Assembly (NCBI RefSeq): GCF_022869805.1
Contig: NZ_CP094974.1
Span: 4,898,001-4,962,000, forward strand
DNA: 64,000 bases
Direction: 5' to 3'
Source of the DNA: Halosolutus halophilus
GTDB lineage: Archaea; Halobacteriota; Halobacteria; Halobacteriales; Natrialbaceae
The translations under genes were made by a program, and so were the position numbers. Positions 17,413-26,578 of this stretch are shown here, in pieces. Every line of letters begins with the position of its first letter. Position 1 is the first letter of the stretch. Below the pieces are notes generated by a model. The model ran no database searches. It was given only the letters and a program-made list of their open reading frames with translations, and had not been told where the DNA came from.

Positions 17413-17594
17413 CCATCTATTGTTCTTTGCGATGGCTGGAATCCGATTGACTGGCGGCTGAATCACACGGCAGAACAGGAAAGGGAACACTCATCGCGAT
17501 CCAGAAGAGGACGAAATCCTATCACGAGAACCCATCTAACGGTGTCGGATAATTCTTCAGGCGCTTGTAATTAGAAGAGTCAGACAGCGAGAGT

Positions 17595-19627
17595 TTGTGT
17601 GTCGCTCTTGAGTCACTCGATCTGTTGTCCATAGTCAAACCGGCTACTTCATCCGAACCGTCCCCTTCCCATAGGTATCCGAGACTCTGCTTCGAAACGG
17701 TCCCCGTGAGTCGAAACGAGAATCGCACCCGGGTAGAGCGACTGCTGCGTCTCGCAGACGAATTGGAGGTCCAGGATCCGAACCTCGACGAGTTACTCAA
17801 GGCAGCCACCGTTACCAGCAGCCAGTCGCTCACAGAGGATGCACTCCAGATTTTCGCAGTGAAAGCGGCGGAGCAGCAGATCTATCCCTTTCCCGAGGAC
17901 GGACACCCAGCTTCGATTCAGTTGGGGACGACTCCTCAGCAGCGCCCTGTCGGTATCAGTCCTGATGACCTCACCAAGCACCTCCTCGCAGTCGGGCAGT
18001 CCGGTGCGGGAAAGACCACGTTCTTCTACAACCTGATGTGCCAACTCGAGGTGCCGTTCTGGAGTTTCGACCTGAAGCAGGACTACCGCCACCTCATCCA
18101 CGAGTGGGATGACCTCCTGTGTTGCCGTGGTCGGAGTTGAAGTTCAACCCGTTGAAGCCGCCAGAGGGAGTTCCTCCGCTGCGCTGGGCACAGGTCTCCG
18201 CCGAAATCTTCGGTCACGCGACGGCGCTGCTGTCCGGTTCCAAGAACTACCTGCTGAAGCACGTGGTCATGCTTTACAAGCTCTACGACCTGTTCAACGA
18301 CCGGTCGCCACCGTACCCGAGCCTCCACGAACTCGAACTCCTGATCTGGGACGAGAACATCAACTATGTCCGGAAGACGTCGAACTATCGCGACACCGTC
18401 CTCAACCGATTGGACGCGATGAACCTTGTAGCGGGTACTGTCTTCGACTGCAGCCACGGCCCTGCCTTGGACACGCTGCTCGATCGGAACATCGTGTTCG
18501 AGTTCGACGGCCTCAACCGCGATCTCCAGAACTTCCTGATGGAGATCCTGTTCGCGTCCGTCTACGAGTACCGGTTGGCGCAGAACCAGCGAGATACTGG
18601 ACTCGAACACGTCTTCTTCCTCGACGAGGGAAAGCAGGTGTTCTCCGTCTACAAGGAACGCCAGGACGCCGCGGGGATCCCTGAAATCGATCAACTGACC
18701 GCGAAGATGCGTGAGTTCGGTGAAGGACTCGTCGTCGCGGATCAGGAAGCGTCGAAACTCACCGACTCGATCAAGGCCAACACTGCGACCAAAGTCTTGT
18801 TGCCGATCGGCGATCAGAAACAGTTTCGTGCGATTGTGGACTCGATATCGCTGTCCGACCGCCAGCAAGCGTTCGCACGACGGCTCGAGGTTGGAGAGGC
18901 GATCGTACAGGTCGGGAACAGGGATCCGATTCCAGTGTACCTCCGGAAATACAGCGTAGAGAAGACGATTTCCGATCAGGAACTGGAGAACCACCAACGC
19001 AGAGCGTGGCAGCAACTCGCCCACGAACCGCGTGAAATCACACCCCGGTTAGATTACATGCTCAGCGGTGGCCGGACGGGCGATCGGACCAGGTCGGAGT
19101 CCAGCAACGATCACGGTGATGAGGGGGTGTCCAGAGACGCTGAACTCCTCCTCGAAGACGTGGTCGATCACCCGTTCAAGCCGTTGCTCGAGCAATACCA
19201 GCAGTTTCCGAGCCGGTATAAGGAAAACAAGCTGAAGAACGAACTCGTCGACCACGGCCTCGTCATCGAGAGAAAGGTCAAAGGTGGGGACCAACGGAAG
19301 TTACTGGAACTCACCCAGCAAGGTCGGGTATACGTCGAAGACAATCTCGACGTCAACCCGCAGTTCGAGGGACGAGGCGGTATCGTCCATCGGTACTGGC
19401 AACACCGGATCAGAGAACGGTTCGAAGAGGCAGGCTGGCCGGCCGAGCTTGAACGTGATGATGCGGATGTCTACGTCAGCACGGGAAACACAGACCTGGC
19501 AGTCGAGGTCGCGATGGAAAACAATCCACGGGAACTGGAACACGTGGAAAAACACCTCGAGAACGACGCCGCGGTCTGGATCGTCTGTCGAACCGAGATC
19601 GTCAAAAAAGACTCCGACAACGGATAG
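17595..19627 (+). pseudogene. HerA/FtsK-like ATPase, frameshifted, with nuclease-like C-terminus
   Basis: Two overlapping frames form one protein. The first (to 18140) has Walker A GQSGAGKTTFFYNL; the second (from 18119) continues with LPWSELKFNPLKPPEGV and has Walker B as HVFFLDEGKQVF. Adding one G in CTCCTGTGTTG near 18120 joins them (WDDLL-V-LPWSEL). After the ATPase come a winged-helix-like part (about 19150-19350) and a tail with DVYVSTGNTDLAVEVAMEN resembling a PD-(D/E)xK nuclease core. Such proteins are frequent in mobile elements and may move or process DNA. The start could be 17595 or, more likely, the GTG at 17706. The shift may be real or a sequencing error. Confidence 0.75.
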
Positions 19628-19670
19628 CGGAACGGGACATCCAGAGTGACCAGATCGCGCTTCACCTGGT

Positions 19671-20480
19671 TCAGGACTTCAGCGAAACTAAGACACTTCC
19701 CGAATAGCCACTCACCGAGGGTGTCATAGAACTAATTACAGCGGTTTGATTTGCCCGCGATTCGAGGAATCCAACAGGAGATTGAGCGTGCTTGTTGATC
19801 GCCGCATTCCTACCAGTTGGAGAGAGTGTTCGTAACCTCGTGCAAGATACAAGGCGTATATACAGCATAAACTGCGAGTGATTTGATCGTAGAATATTTT
19901 CGGCGCAAGTAGATTTGAATAACAACGTTCCATTAGAAAGGCGTTGAATCCAGTGACCAATCGATGGCTTTGGTTCCGTAGGCGGCGCCGATTCGATACG
20001 ATCCTTGAAGTACACGAGTTCCTTGTTCGTGTGGTCGTAGAGTTTCGCCTTCCCGCTGAGGACGGTCGTGAACATCCACTTCAACGCTCGGCCACGACGG
20101 GTGTTCGGGAAATCCATCCAGACGGCGTGTGACATCCGCGTTCCGTCTTCGGTCTCCTCCAGTCGAATGGTGCCACCTTCGGGAATCCGAACGGTGATGA
20201 GCCCGCGAAGGAGCGGATAGTACGCCGTTCCCGTCCAGACTGCCACGTTCGGATAGTCGATGTAAGGGAAGCGACCGTGCAGGTCGGCGTACATCCCGGC
20301 GACCTCTTCGGCCTGGTGGAACGTCGCGCCCTCACGGGGGCGGTTATCGGGCGTGTCGTATTCGAGCCCGTAGTGTTCCTCGGGGTTCGACGCCGTCCAG
20401 TGGACCGGGTCAGTCACGTACTCCCAGATCTCTTCGGGACTGGCGTCGATGACGATTTCCGCTCTGTCGGTGACGTACAT
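19671..20480 (-). CDS. SRPBCC-fold protein with extended tail
   Basis: Residues 1-165 form a polyketide-cyclase/START-like lipid- or ligand-binding domain (VTDRAEIVIDASPEEIWEYV at the start, later WMDFPNTRRGRALKWMF). The frame then runs on for about 100 residues through AT-rich DNA that contains a piece of the dispersed repeat (GTGCAAGATACAAGGCG near 19845), so the natural stop was probably lost. The gene follows the DUF5676 gene after 27 bases on the same strand. The ligand is unknown. SRPBCC and DUF5676 genes often accompany metal-stress genes in haloarchaea. Confidence 0.7.
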   Translation of the reverse strand: MYVTDRAEIVIDASPEEIWEYVTDPVHWTASNPEEHYGLEYDTPDNRPREGATFHQAEEVAGMYADLHGRFPYIDYPNVAVWTGTAYYPLLRGLITVRIPEGGTIRLEETEDGTRMSHAVWMDFPNTRRGRALKWMFTTVLSGKAKLYDHTNKELVYFKDRIESAPPTEPKPSIGHWIQRLSNGTLLFKSTCAENILRSNHSQFMLYIRLVSCTRLRTLSPTGRNAAINKHAQSPVGFLESRANQTAVISSMTPSVSGYSGSVLVSLKS

Positions 20481-20507
20481 GGTAGCGTCTCCAATCTCAC
20501 TCCGCTC

Positions 20508-20807
20508 TCATCGTGCGAACGCGTTGTACAACCACGCGAAGGCGTACACGAGAACGAAACTAATGACAGCTGCCTCTACCATGCCCGCCACGGTCCCGAC
20601 GACGGTCGGTTCGAAGAACAGGTGCCACTGTTCCATCGCTTCGACTGCACCCTCATAGACACCGATCGCTCCGAACACACCGAGCAGGAGCATCACGACG
20701 GCGGAGAGTACAGCTGCAGCTCCGGCGAGCGCCAGCGCGTCGAGGTGCATCCCACTGGCGGTGGAGTCCATTTCGTACGCATCTTGGTTTGTGGTAGTAG
20801 TGCTCAT
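20508..20807 (-). CDS. DUF5676-type small membrane protein
   Basis: The 99-residue protein has two hydrophobic helices (ALALAGAAAVLSAVVMLLLG and VAGMVEAAVISFVLVYAF) around an amphipathic segment with MEQWHLFFEPTVVG, the layout of the DUF5676 / holin-like family found beside copper and mercury resistance genes in archaea. The ATG at 20807 (MSTTTTNQ) is chosen over one nine codons upstream. It precedes the SRPBCC gene in a probable two-gene transcript. The function is unknown. Confidence 0.7.
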   Translation of the reverse strand: MSTTTTNQDAYEMDSTASGMHLDALALAGAAAVLSAVVMLLLGVFGAIGVYEGAVEAMEQWHLFFEPTVVGTVAGMVEAAVISFVLVYAFAWLYNAFAR

Positions 20808-21028
20808 GACTAGAGATACGCTCGACTCCTTCATACGGATTTCTCTTACAAATCGAAAGGGAGGGCTGCTCTATTAGCACGGCACGAGATTATCGCGGGA
20901 GGAAACAGCGGACAACGCCCATATCCGTGTGACCGGTCCGTCAGGAGAACAAGCAGTAACCACCGACTGGAGCCAGTGACACGCAGAACTGATGAGTCTG
21001 AACACGAATCTTGAACGGGTGACCACAG

Positions 21029-21817
21029 TTGATAGCAAGGATAGCTTTTGAATACAAGACCGACGCCGCCTACCCCTTCAGTTTCTTAAGAACAACTAAC
21101 AAAACAGATGGCTGTGATAGTCTAGATCTGCAAGCCGCCCTTCTCGACGGAGTTCTCGAGTCGCCGCTGGATGAGGAACTTGCCCCGTTCGAACTCGAGC
21201 AGTCCATCGAGGGGGACGAGAAAGCGGAAAGCACGTTGACACAGCGCGAACTGGAGCGCGAACGCGATCTGGTGCAATTCTACTACGACAATCATAAGCA
21301 CTGGTTTGCGCTCGAGTGTGCCCGCGAACTCTTCCTCAACCGGCTACTATATGAACAGCATGGCACGGATGTCGATTGGCTTGATGTGGAGGTCCGGACG
21401 GACGTTGCACGACAACTGGGTAAGTACGTACGGATCCAACGGGCGGACGGTGCACCGTCTCCGCCAGCGGCACTCCGACTCTGGGACACGTTCTCGCAGT
21501 ACCGAAACGCGCACGCTCATGCTGGATTCAAGAAGATGCCTGCCCCCTCACACAGTGACGTGAAAGCCCAGAAAACGCATCCAGTTACTCTTTTTCTCCT
21601 GGACGTGCATCGTCGTGGCCTCGGTACGCCTGGCCAGTACCGTGACCCCGTCTGTGGAATGCGGACCGACGGGACCGACGACGATGGTCCGAGCGCATCC
21701 CACGAGGGAACGGCGTACTACTTCTGCTCTACCACCTGCCAGCGAACGTTCGAAGAAAATCCGACGGAGTTTGCCGATCAAAGTCCACAGGTAACAAGCC
21801 ATGACCACGACCACTGA
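21029..21817 (+). CDS. HEPN-like helical domain fused to a YHS metal domain
   Basis: The C-terminal part (about residues 205-250) is a YHS domain: RDPVCGMRTD, then GTAYYFCSTTCQRTFEENP with the metal-binding Cys residues, followed by a His-rich end. The N-terminal 190 residues are helical and contain FSQYRNAHAHAGF, an Rx4H motif typical of HEPN RNases such as the C-terminal halves of Csx/TM1812 proteins. No CARF-like part precedes it, and the frame opens at a TTG just after a stop, so the gene may be 5'-truncated. A metal-binding YHS protein fits the genes that follow; the HEPN reading is inference from one motif. Confidence 0.6.
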   Translation: MIARIAFEYKTDAAYPFSFLRTTNKTDGCDSLDLQAALLDGVLESPLDEELAPFELEQSIEGDEKAESTLTQRELERERDLVQFYYDNHKHWFALECARELFLNRLLYEQHGTDVDWLDVEVRTDVARQLGKYVRIQRADGAPSPPAALRLWDTFSQYRNAHAHAGFKKMPAPSHSDVKAQKTHPVTLFLLDVHRRGLGTPGQYRDPVCGMRTDGTDDDGPSASHEGTAYYFCSTTCQRTFEENPTEFADQSPQVTSHDHDH

Positions 21818-21939
21818 ATACTCATCGATTATCTCCTGTGGGGAGATCGTGATCTCAGCTGCTAAATTCGTAATTGACACACCCGTCGAGCCCAAAATGA
21901 CCGTATGAGTAGTCCGGTCTCGCAGCCAGGGGTCGTCAT

Positions 21940-22539
21940 ATGAACCGCCGTCGAGCGGATACCGTCGTTGGAGTGCTCCTCGGGTTCGTCCTCTTAGCCG
22001 GCGGGACACTCAGTTGGCGGGCCTATCAACAGCGTCGTGCCGTCGAACAGTCGATGGGTTCGATGATGGATTCGTCGATGGGGACAATGCACGGACCAGA
22101 TCCACTCTGGTACGTGTTTGGGACGGTTCTCGTCGCAGCCGTTATCGGTGGCGTCTATTTCCTGGTTCGGGGGGAACTCACAGGTTCAGAGGAGACCGTC
22201 TATGTGGAGGGTGTCGATCTCGATCCGTCATCGTCGGAGGCGTCTGCGTCGATGGATAATGGGGACACGCAAGGGGAATCTATCAATCCTGAAGCGAACC
22301 CTGGGGCGCGTATTCTCGATCTCTTACCGGACGACGAACGACGCGTCCTAGAGCCTGTTCTGAATTCTCCCGGTATCACGCAGATTGAATTACGTGATCG
22401 GTCCGATTTCTCGAAAAGCAAAGTAAGCCAGACTGTGAGTTCTCTCGAAGAGCGCGGCTTGTTGTACCGGGAGCGGCAAGGTCGGACATATCGCATTTAT
22501 CCGAGCGACGACCTTCGGCAACAACAACCGGGACAATAG
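21940..22539 (+). CDS. Membrane-anchored winged-helix regulator
   Basis: The 199-residue protein has two membrane helices (about residues 9-25 and 58-77) separated by a Met-rich loop (SMGSMMDSSMGTMHG). A cytoplasmic linker and a MarR-like winged helix follow (about 128-190: LPDDERRVLEPVLNSPG, then SKSKVSQTVSSLEERGLLYR). The extracytoplasmic Met-rich loop could sense Cu(I) or a similar soft metal and signal directly to DNA. It leads the small-protein set that follows on the same strand. The sensing role is inference. Confidence 0.75.
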   Translation: MNRRRADTVVGVLLGFVLLAGGTLSWRAYQQRRAVEQSMGSMMDSSMGTMHGPDPLWYVFGTVLVAAVIGGVYFLVRGELTGSEETVYVEGVDLDPSSSEASASMDNGDTQGESINPEANPGARILDLLPDDERRVLEPVLNSPGITQIELRDRSDFSKSKVSQTVSSLEERGLLYRERQGRTYRIYPSDDLRQQQPGQ

Positions 22540-22708
22540 TCTCGGGCTATCGGACGGTCGGAACCTTCGAATTCGGCGGGTATGAACGATCTTCGCGATA
22601 CAAAACGTTTAGCAGCCGCTATAGACGTTCTCGAACGATCTCCTGTTTGGATTTACACCCACGGAGATAACTCCGGATCCCCCGTAGGACTACTTGAGGC
22701 GAAGGACA

Positions 22709-23011
22709 ATGACCAACAAAAACCTCGGAAGGTGGCTGCTCGTGGTGCTTGCGATCGTCGGACTCGCGTTTGCAGCCCCGGTAGTCAGCGCACACGGTGA
22801 CGAACCAACGCAAGGGAACGAGACGGCAGCTGACGGTGAAGCAGCGGACTGGTCGGCCTGGATGGAAGGCCACATGACCGACCACATGGGGCCAGATGCC
22901 GTTGACGAGATGGAATCACACATGGGCGTGACCGTCGATGAAATGGCCCAGGATATGGCGGACAACAATCACACCACCGCCGGGATGAACGGACAGGGAC
23001 ACGGCTGCTAA
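22709..23011 (+). CDS. Secreted Met/His-rich small protein
   Basis: The 100-residue product has an N-terminal signal peptide (LGRWLLVVLAIVGLAFAAP, cleavage near VSAHG) and a mature part rich in Met and His: WMEGHMTDHMG, DEMESHMGV, and HGC at the end. This composition suggests binding of copper or silver outside the membrane. The ATG at 22709 is preferred to an upstream start five codons earlier because it begins directly before the signal. Confidence 0.7.
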   Translation: MTNKNLGRWLLVVLAIVGLAFAAPVVSAHGDEPTQGNETAADGEAADWSAWMEGHMTDHMGPDAVDEMESHMGVTVDEMAQDMADNNHTTAGMNGQGHGC

Positions 23012-23077
23012 CGATCCCCGTTCGATTTTCATTCGTTTAGCACGATAAACACTCGAATTACCCAACAAACGATCACG

Positions 23078-23434
23078 ATGACACACTACACCAACACCCT
23101 CGGACGGACGACTCGTCGAATCGCCATGCTCGGCATTCCGCTGTTGGTTGCAGCAACAGGCACTGCAGCTGCTCACGGTGGCGGAGGCTACGGCGGTAGT
23201 ATGATGGGTGGCGGCGGCTGGGGGCTATTCGGCGGTGGAATGGGCCTCTGGGGTCTCCTCTGGATGGGACTCCTGCTTGCCATCCCGCTCTACATCGCCT
23301 ACAAGCTCCTCGATCGAGCGTCTGGAGAGAACGATACACGACCGCTATCGGTTCTCCGCGAGCGCTACGCCCGCGGTGAACTCACCGACGAGGAGTTCGA
23401 ACAGCGACGAAAACAGCTCGAACAGTCCGGATGA
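23078..23434 (+). CDS. SHOCT-domain membrane protein 1
   Basis: The 118-residue protein has a signal-like N-terminus, a Gly/Met/Trp-rich segment (HGGGGYGGSMMGGGGW), a membrane helix (WGLLWMGLLLAIPLYIAYKL) and a C-terminal SHOCT motif (LRERYARGELTDEEFEQRR). SHOCT domains are short oligomerisation modules. A second SHOCT protein lies at 23952. It is part of the metal-stress-like set. Confidence 0.8.
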   Translation: MTHYTNTLGRTTRRIAMLGIPLLVAATGTAAAHGGGGYGGSMMGGGGWGLFGGGMGLWGLLWMGLLLAIPLYIAYKLLDRASGENDTRPLSVLRERYARGELTDEEFEQRRKQLEQSG

Positions 23435-23528
23435 ACGAGCGAGAGGTAGTCTCGTCCAACACGATTCCCGCCCAACGGCTGCCGGGGCGGGACCAAACAT
23501 TAACCCCGGCAACGGGGTATGAAATCCC

Positions 23529-23945
23529 ATGGAATACACAATACAGACTTCAGTCACTGGTGAGTTTGACGACGTCGTCGACGCAACGAATGCTGCACTC
23601 AAAGATGAGGGATTCGGTGTCCTCTGTGACATCGATATCCAGGCGACACTTAAAGAGAAACTCGACGAAGAATTCCGTCAGTATCGGATCCTCGGTGCGT
23701 GTAATCCCCCGCTGGCATACGAAGGATTGACCGAAGAAATCGAACTCGGTGCGCTCTTACCCTGTAACGTCATCGTCTATGAGAATGATGATGGTGACAT
23801 CGTAGTGAGTGCGGTTGACCCGGGGCAGTTGGTCGGGATCGCAGACAACGACGCGCTTGACTCCATCGCGACCGAGGTCACCGAGCGATTCGATCGTGTA
23901 CTGGCAGCCGTTACAGACGAATTTGAACCCGTATCGGAGGCCTGA
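23529..23945 (+). CDS. DUF302 protein
   Basis: The 138-residue protein matches DUF302: an N-terminal TSVTGEFDDVVDATNAALKD helix-strand unit, GVLCDIDIQATLKEKL, the signature YRILGACNPPLAYEGL, and LLPCNVIVYE. The conserved Cys in GACNPP may bind ligand or metal. DUF302 genes are common beside SHOCT and copper genes in haloarchaea. It ends six bases before the next SHOCT gene. Confidence 0.9.
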   Translation: MEYTIQTSVTGEFDDVVDATNAALKDEGFGVLCDIDIQATLKEKLDEEFRQYRILGACNPPLAYEGLTEEIELGALLPCNVIVYENDDGDIVVSAVDPGQLVGIADNDALDSIATEVTERFDRVLAAVTDEFEPVSEA

Positions 23946-23951
23946 CTTGCG

Positions 23952-24287
23952 ATGTCTTCATCGGATCAACTAGACGCTACGACGATACTGCTTCTGATCC
24001 TCGGAGCAATCGTCGTCCTTCCCTTGCTCACGATGGGCATGGGATTCGGCGGGATGATGGGCCAGTATGGTAGTACAGGCGGGTGGTGGCCGTTCGTCGG
24101 GATGCTCATCCCGATCATCCTCCTCCTCGTGCTTATCGGCGGTGGCTACCTTGTCTTCCGGCGCATAAGCGAAACGCAGACGTCTCACAATCCCGCGATG
24201 GAGGAACTCCGTATGGCGTACGCCCGTGGCGATCTCACGGATGAAGAATTCGAAGCTCGACGTGACAAGCTCGAACGATCCGAGTGA
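23952..24287 (+). CDS. SHOCT-domain membrane protein 2
   Basis: The 111-residue protein has two membrane helices around a Gly/Met-rich loop (MGMGFGGMMGQYGS) and a C-terminal SHOCT motif (LRMAYARGDLTDEEFEARR). It is a paralogue of the protein at 23078. It is the last gene of the set, and no P-type ATPase follows. Confidence 0.8.
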   Translation: MSSSDQLDATTILLLILGAIVVLPLLTMGMGFGGMMGQYGSTGGWWPFVGMLIPIILLLVLIGGGYLVFRRISETQTSHNPAMEELRMAYARGDLTDEEFEARRDKLERSE

Positions 24288-24655
24288 CCAGTCTCTAAAC
24301 TATTTATCACTTGTTAGAAAATTCTGATATTTTTCTGGCATCCCGCACCCACATATTGACAACAGAAATACGATTCTCTAGTATCTGGACGAAACGAGTG
24401 CCGACTCGGCTGTTATTGAATACAAAATTGTTTTAGAGAGTCTCAACGCTTGCCTGTCGTGTCGCCAAACGCGTTTCGAATATGCTAACCGGCCAGTACG
24501 CCGCCAAAAGGGCGAATGCTTCGTATAGGATACGTACCGTTCGGTTGGCCTCTCCACGAAGTCCGAATCGGTTTCTTACAGCGGGGAGTTACTCACTGCG
24601 GTCGTACAATTGTCCTTCTCCATGTGATGAGGGCCGCCCAAGATGTCACGCGGTG
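24288..24655. other. AT-rich stretch without a recognised gene
   Basis: The sequence between the SHOCT gene and the membrane protein on the other strand has several short AT runs but no convincing ORF, repeat or RNA gene. I see nothing more in it. Confidence 0.5.
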
Positions 24656-25162
24656 CTATACGATCGCATAGATAACGACCAACACGACCGGAACGGCAAA
24701 CAACGTGATTACGCTCACGATCGGTCGATCGCGTCGAGACGCCGCTGCGGCGTAGAACCCGGCGAAGACGGCGGCCATTCCGAGAAACCGCAACAGTACC
24801 ATCAGGCGGAGCACAGCGGCACCGGACAGCAGTGTGGCCGAGATCGAGACTTCGCCCGCGAAGGAGGGTATGACAACTATATACCAAGCGTAACTCGCGA
24901 TCCGCTGGGCGAAGACCCCCCAGACTGCGACGATGCCGAGTTCCAAGGCTGCCGCTGTCGGACGGTTGCGGACGTATGCGAGCGTTCCGACCACGATAGG
25001 CACCAGCGCGACTCGTACCAGTTCGGCCGGTGGGACCGTGGATCGCACCAGTACGAACGTCTGCACGGCCAGCCCGATCACGACGATACCTCCCAGCAAG
25101 CCAGCAAACGTGAGCCTGTCCCAGTCGGCGACCGACGAGCGAGACAATGGAGAAGTGGGCAT
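24656..25162 (-). CDS. Five-helix membrane protein, paralogue of 54185
   Basis: The 168-residue protein has about five hydrophobic segments. The order LLGGIVVIGLAVQ, VVGTLAYVRNRPTAAALELG and AVFAGFYAAAASRRDRP matches the protein at 54185-54745 (LLVGIVGFGLALE, VVGALAYVRNRPAASALEIG, VVFAGLYAAAASLRDRP). No enzyme motif is visible. Upstream of the ATG the DNA is AT-rich (TATTATAAGTATTTTATG), which can supply a TATA box. Confidence 0.75.
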   Translation of the reverse strand: MPTSPLSRSSVADWDRLTFAGLLGGIVVIGLAVQTFVLVRSTVPPAELVRVALVPIVVGTLAYVRNRPTAAALELGIVAVWGVFAQRIASYAWYIVVIPSFAGEVSISATLLSGAAVLRLMVLLRFLGMAAVFAGFYAAAASRRDRPIVSVITLFAVPVVLVVIYAIV

Positions 25163-25268
25163 ATCACACCAACTTGGAGATATTATAAGTATTTTATGAT
25201 TATAAATTCGTGAAGGAAATAGGCTGTTGACGCCGTCACTCAGGCATCCAGTTCGTCGGACGGGTGAT

Positions 25269-25420
25269 CAGTGCGCATATCTACTGAACAGCTGATTCAT
25301 TGACTTCGGGATGAAACAAACGCAGCCGTCGTGCTAAACTCATCCACTTTATGCAGCACGGTACTTCTGACGGCATTGGGGTAGGTCGATCGATTTCTGC
25401 TGAACAGACGGCGCAAGTCT
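25269..25420. repeat. Dispersed repeat, left and middle modules (forward)
   Basis: It contains ATCTACTGAACAG, the GATGAAACAAACGCAGCCG segment, TCGTGCTAAACTCATCC and the first arm TGCAGCACG. It then has TCTGACGG and the second arm TTTCTGCTGAACAGACG. This is the first clear copy reading from the left. Confidence 0.6.
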
Positions 25421-25567
25421 GTCAGTGTCTCGTCGATAAAGGACGTTACCGAGCCCTGTTGCGCTACAGCTCATCCGCCGGCAAGGTGCTGGCGGAGCCG
25501 GATAACACGGGTCCAGAACATCGGGCTGGAGACGCGGACACCGAACCAGAAGCTAAATCCATCCTCC

Positions 25568-25636
25568 ACATGTTCCACGCCACTTTCGACAGCTACTCGG
25601 TAGTTTGGACAGAGTCTGCTGTGAATACAGCGCGCG
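25568..25636. repeat. Dispersed repeat, middle and right modules, cut by IS
   Basis: It has TTTCGACAGCTACTCGGTAG and then CTGTGAATACAGCGCGCG, at which point the IS begins. The heptamer GTGAATA (25621-25627) is followed by exactly nine bases and the IS end. Confidence 0.65.
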
Positions 25637-26570
25637 GGCCACGTTTAGACGCCGCTCAGTTGCCGTCTCGACCGGGATTATGTGGCGTTGAGTGAGGAAG
25701 CGGCGAGTATGCCGTCTCAACTCGCCCGCTTCACCGACCGATGTGTCGATTTGTCCCAGAACGCTGTTACTGGCGAGCCAGCACCGGTGATCGAGAAGGG
25801 TGACGGCGGCTACGCTGACTGGGTGATCGTCTCGATCCACGGCCTTCGAGAGTACCTGAACCAGCCCTATCGACGGATGCTCGACATTCTGTACGAGATG
25901 CCCGGAATCGTCGCGAAACTCGGCCTTGCGGTGGATCAGCTACCGGACTTCACCACCGTCTGCACACGGAAACAGGATCTCAAAATGCGCGTCTGGCGAG
26001 TCTTGCTGCGGCTGTCTGTCTCACTACACGAACTCGGCGACGTTCAGGCGATCGGTGCAACCGGCTTCAAACGCCATCAAGCCAGCCGTCACTACGTTCT
26101 CCGCGTCGGCTACAACTTTGACGATATCGAGACGACAGCACTCGTCGATTGCGATACCAGTTCGATCCTCGACGTACACTGTTCGATGAAACATCCACAC
26201 GACACACAAGTTGGACGGCAGGTACTGACGAGAAATCTCATCCAGCTCACCACGATTACCGCCGACAAAAGCTACGACTGGGACGCGCTGCGGCACAAAC
26301 TCAGAAATGCTGGTATTCGCCCGGTGATTACACATCGTGAGTTCTATGGACTCGACAAGGCGCACAACGCTCGCCACGACGAGAACGTCTATCGCCGCCG
26401 CTCGATCGTCGAAGCGACCTTCTTCGCACTGACACATCGGTTCGGCGAGACGTTGCGGACCAGAACGTGGTTTGGCCAGTTCAGAGAACTCGTCCTAGAG
26501 GCCGCCGTCAGAAACATCGAGCAAGCTGTGAGGCTCTAACACCACTGATCTCACGCGTCTAAACAAGGCC
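25637..26570 (+). mobile_element. IS5-type insertion sequence, 934 bases
   Basis: The inverted ends are GGCCACGTTTAGACGC and GCGTCTAAACAAGGCC. The only gene is the transposase at 25709. The nine-base flanks (CAGCGCGCG and CAGATAGGT) differ, so the element was not inserted here as a clean unit or its neighbourhood rearranged later. To the right it abuts a broken serine-hydrolase gene; to the left, a dispersed repeat. Confidence 0.85.
25709..26539 (+). CDS. IS5-family transposase with altered first catalytic residue
   Basis: The 276-residue DDE transposase reads GYADWVIVSIHGLREYL in the N-terminal half, TADKSYDWDALR around the second Asp, and RRRSIVEATFFAL around the catalytic Glu. The first catalytic block reads QAIGATGFKRH. 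The related copy at 52321 has QAIDVTGVDRV, so the first Asp is Gly here (GAT to GGT). That should abolish catalysis, yet the frame is full length. The ATG at 25709 is preferred over a GTG at 25682. Confidence 0.85.
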   Translation: MPSQLARFTDRCVDLSQNAVTGEPAPVIEKGDGGYADWVIVSIHGLREYLNQPYRRMLDILYEMPGIVAKLGLAVDQLPDFTTVCTRKQDLKMRVWRVLLRLSVSLHELGDVQAIGATGFKRHQASRHYVLRVGYNFDDIETTALVDCDTSSILDVHCSMKHPHDTQVGRQVLTRNLIQLTTITADKSYDWDALRHKLRNAGIRPVITHREFYGLDKAHNARHDENVYRRRSIVEATFFALTHRFGETLRTRTWFGQFRELVLEAAVRNIEQAVRL

Positions 26571-26578
26571 CAGATAGG

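Noticed and set aside
21029-21817. CRISPR-associated Csm6/Csx effector
   Set aside because: There is a HEPN-like motif, but no CARF domain and no cas genes nearby, so a CRISPR role is not supported.
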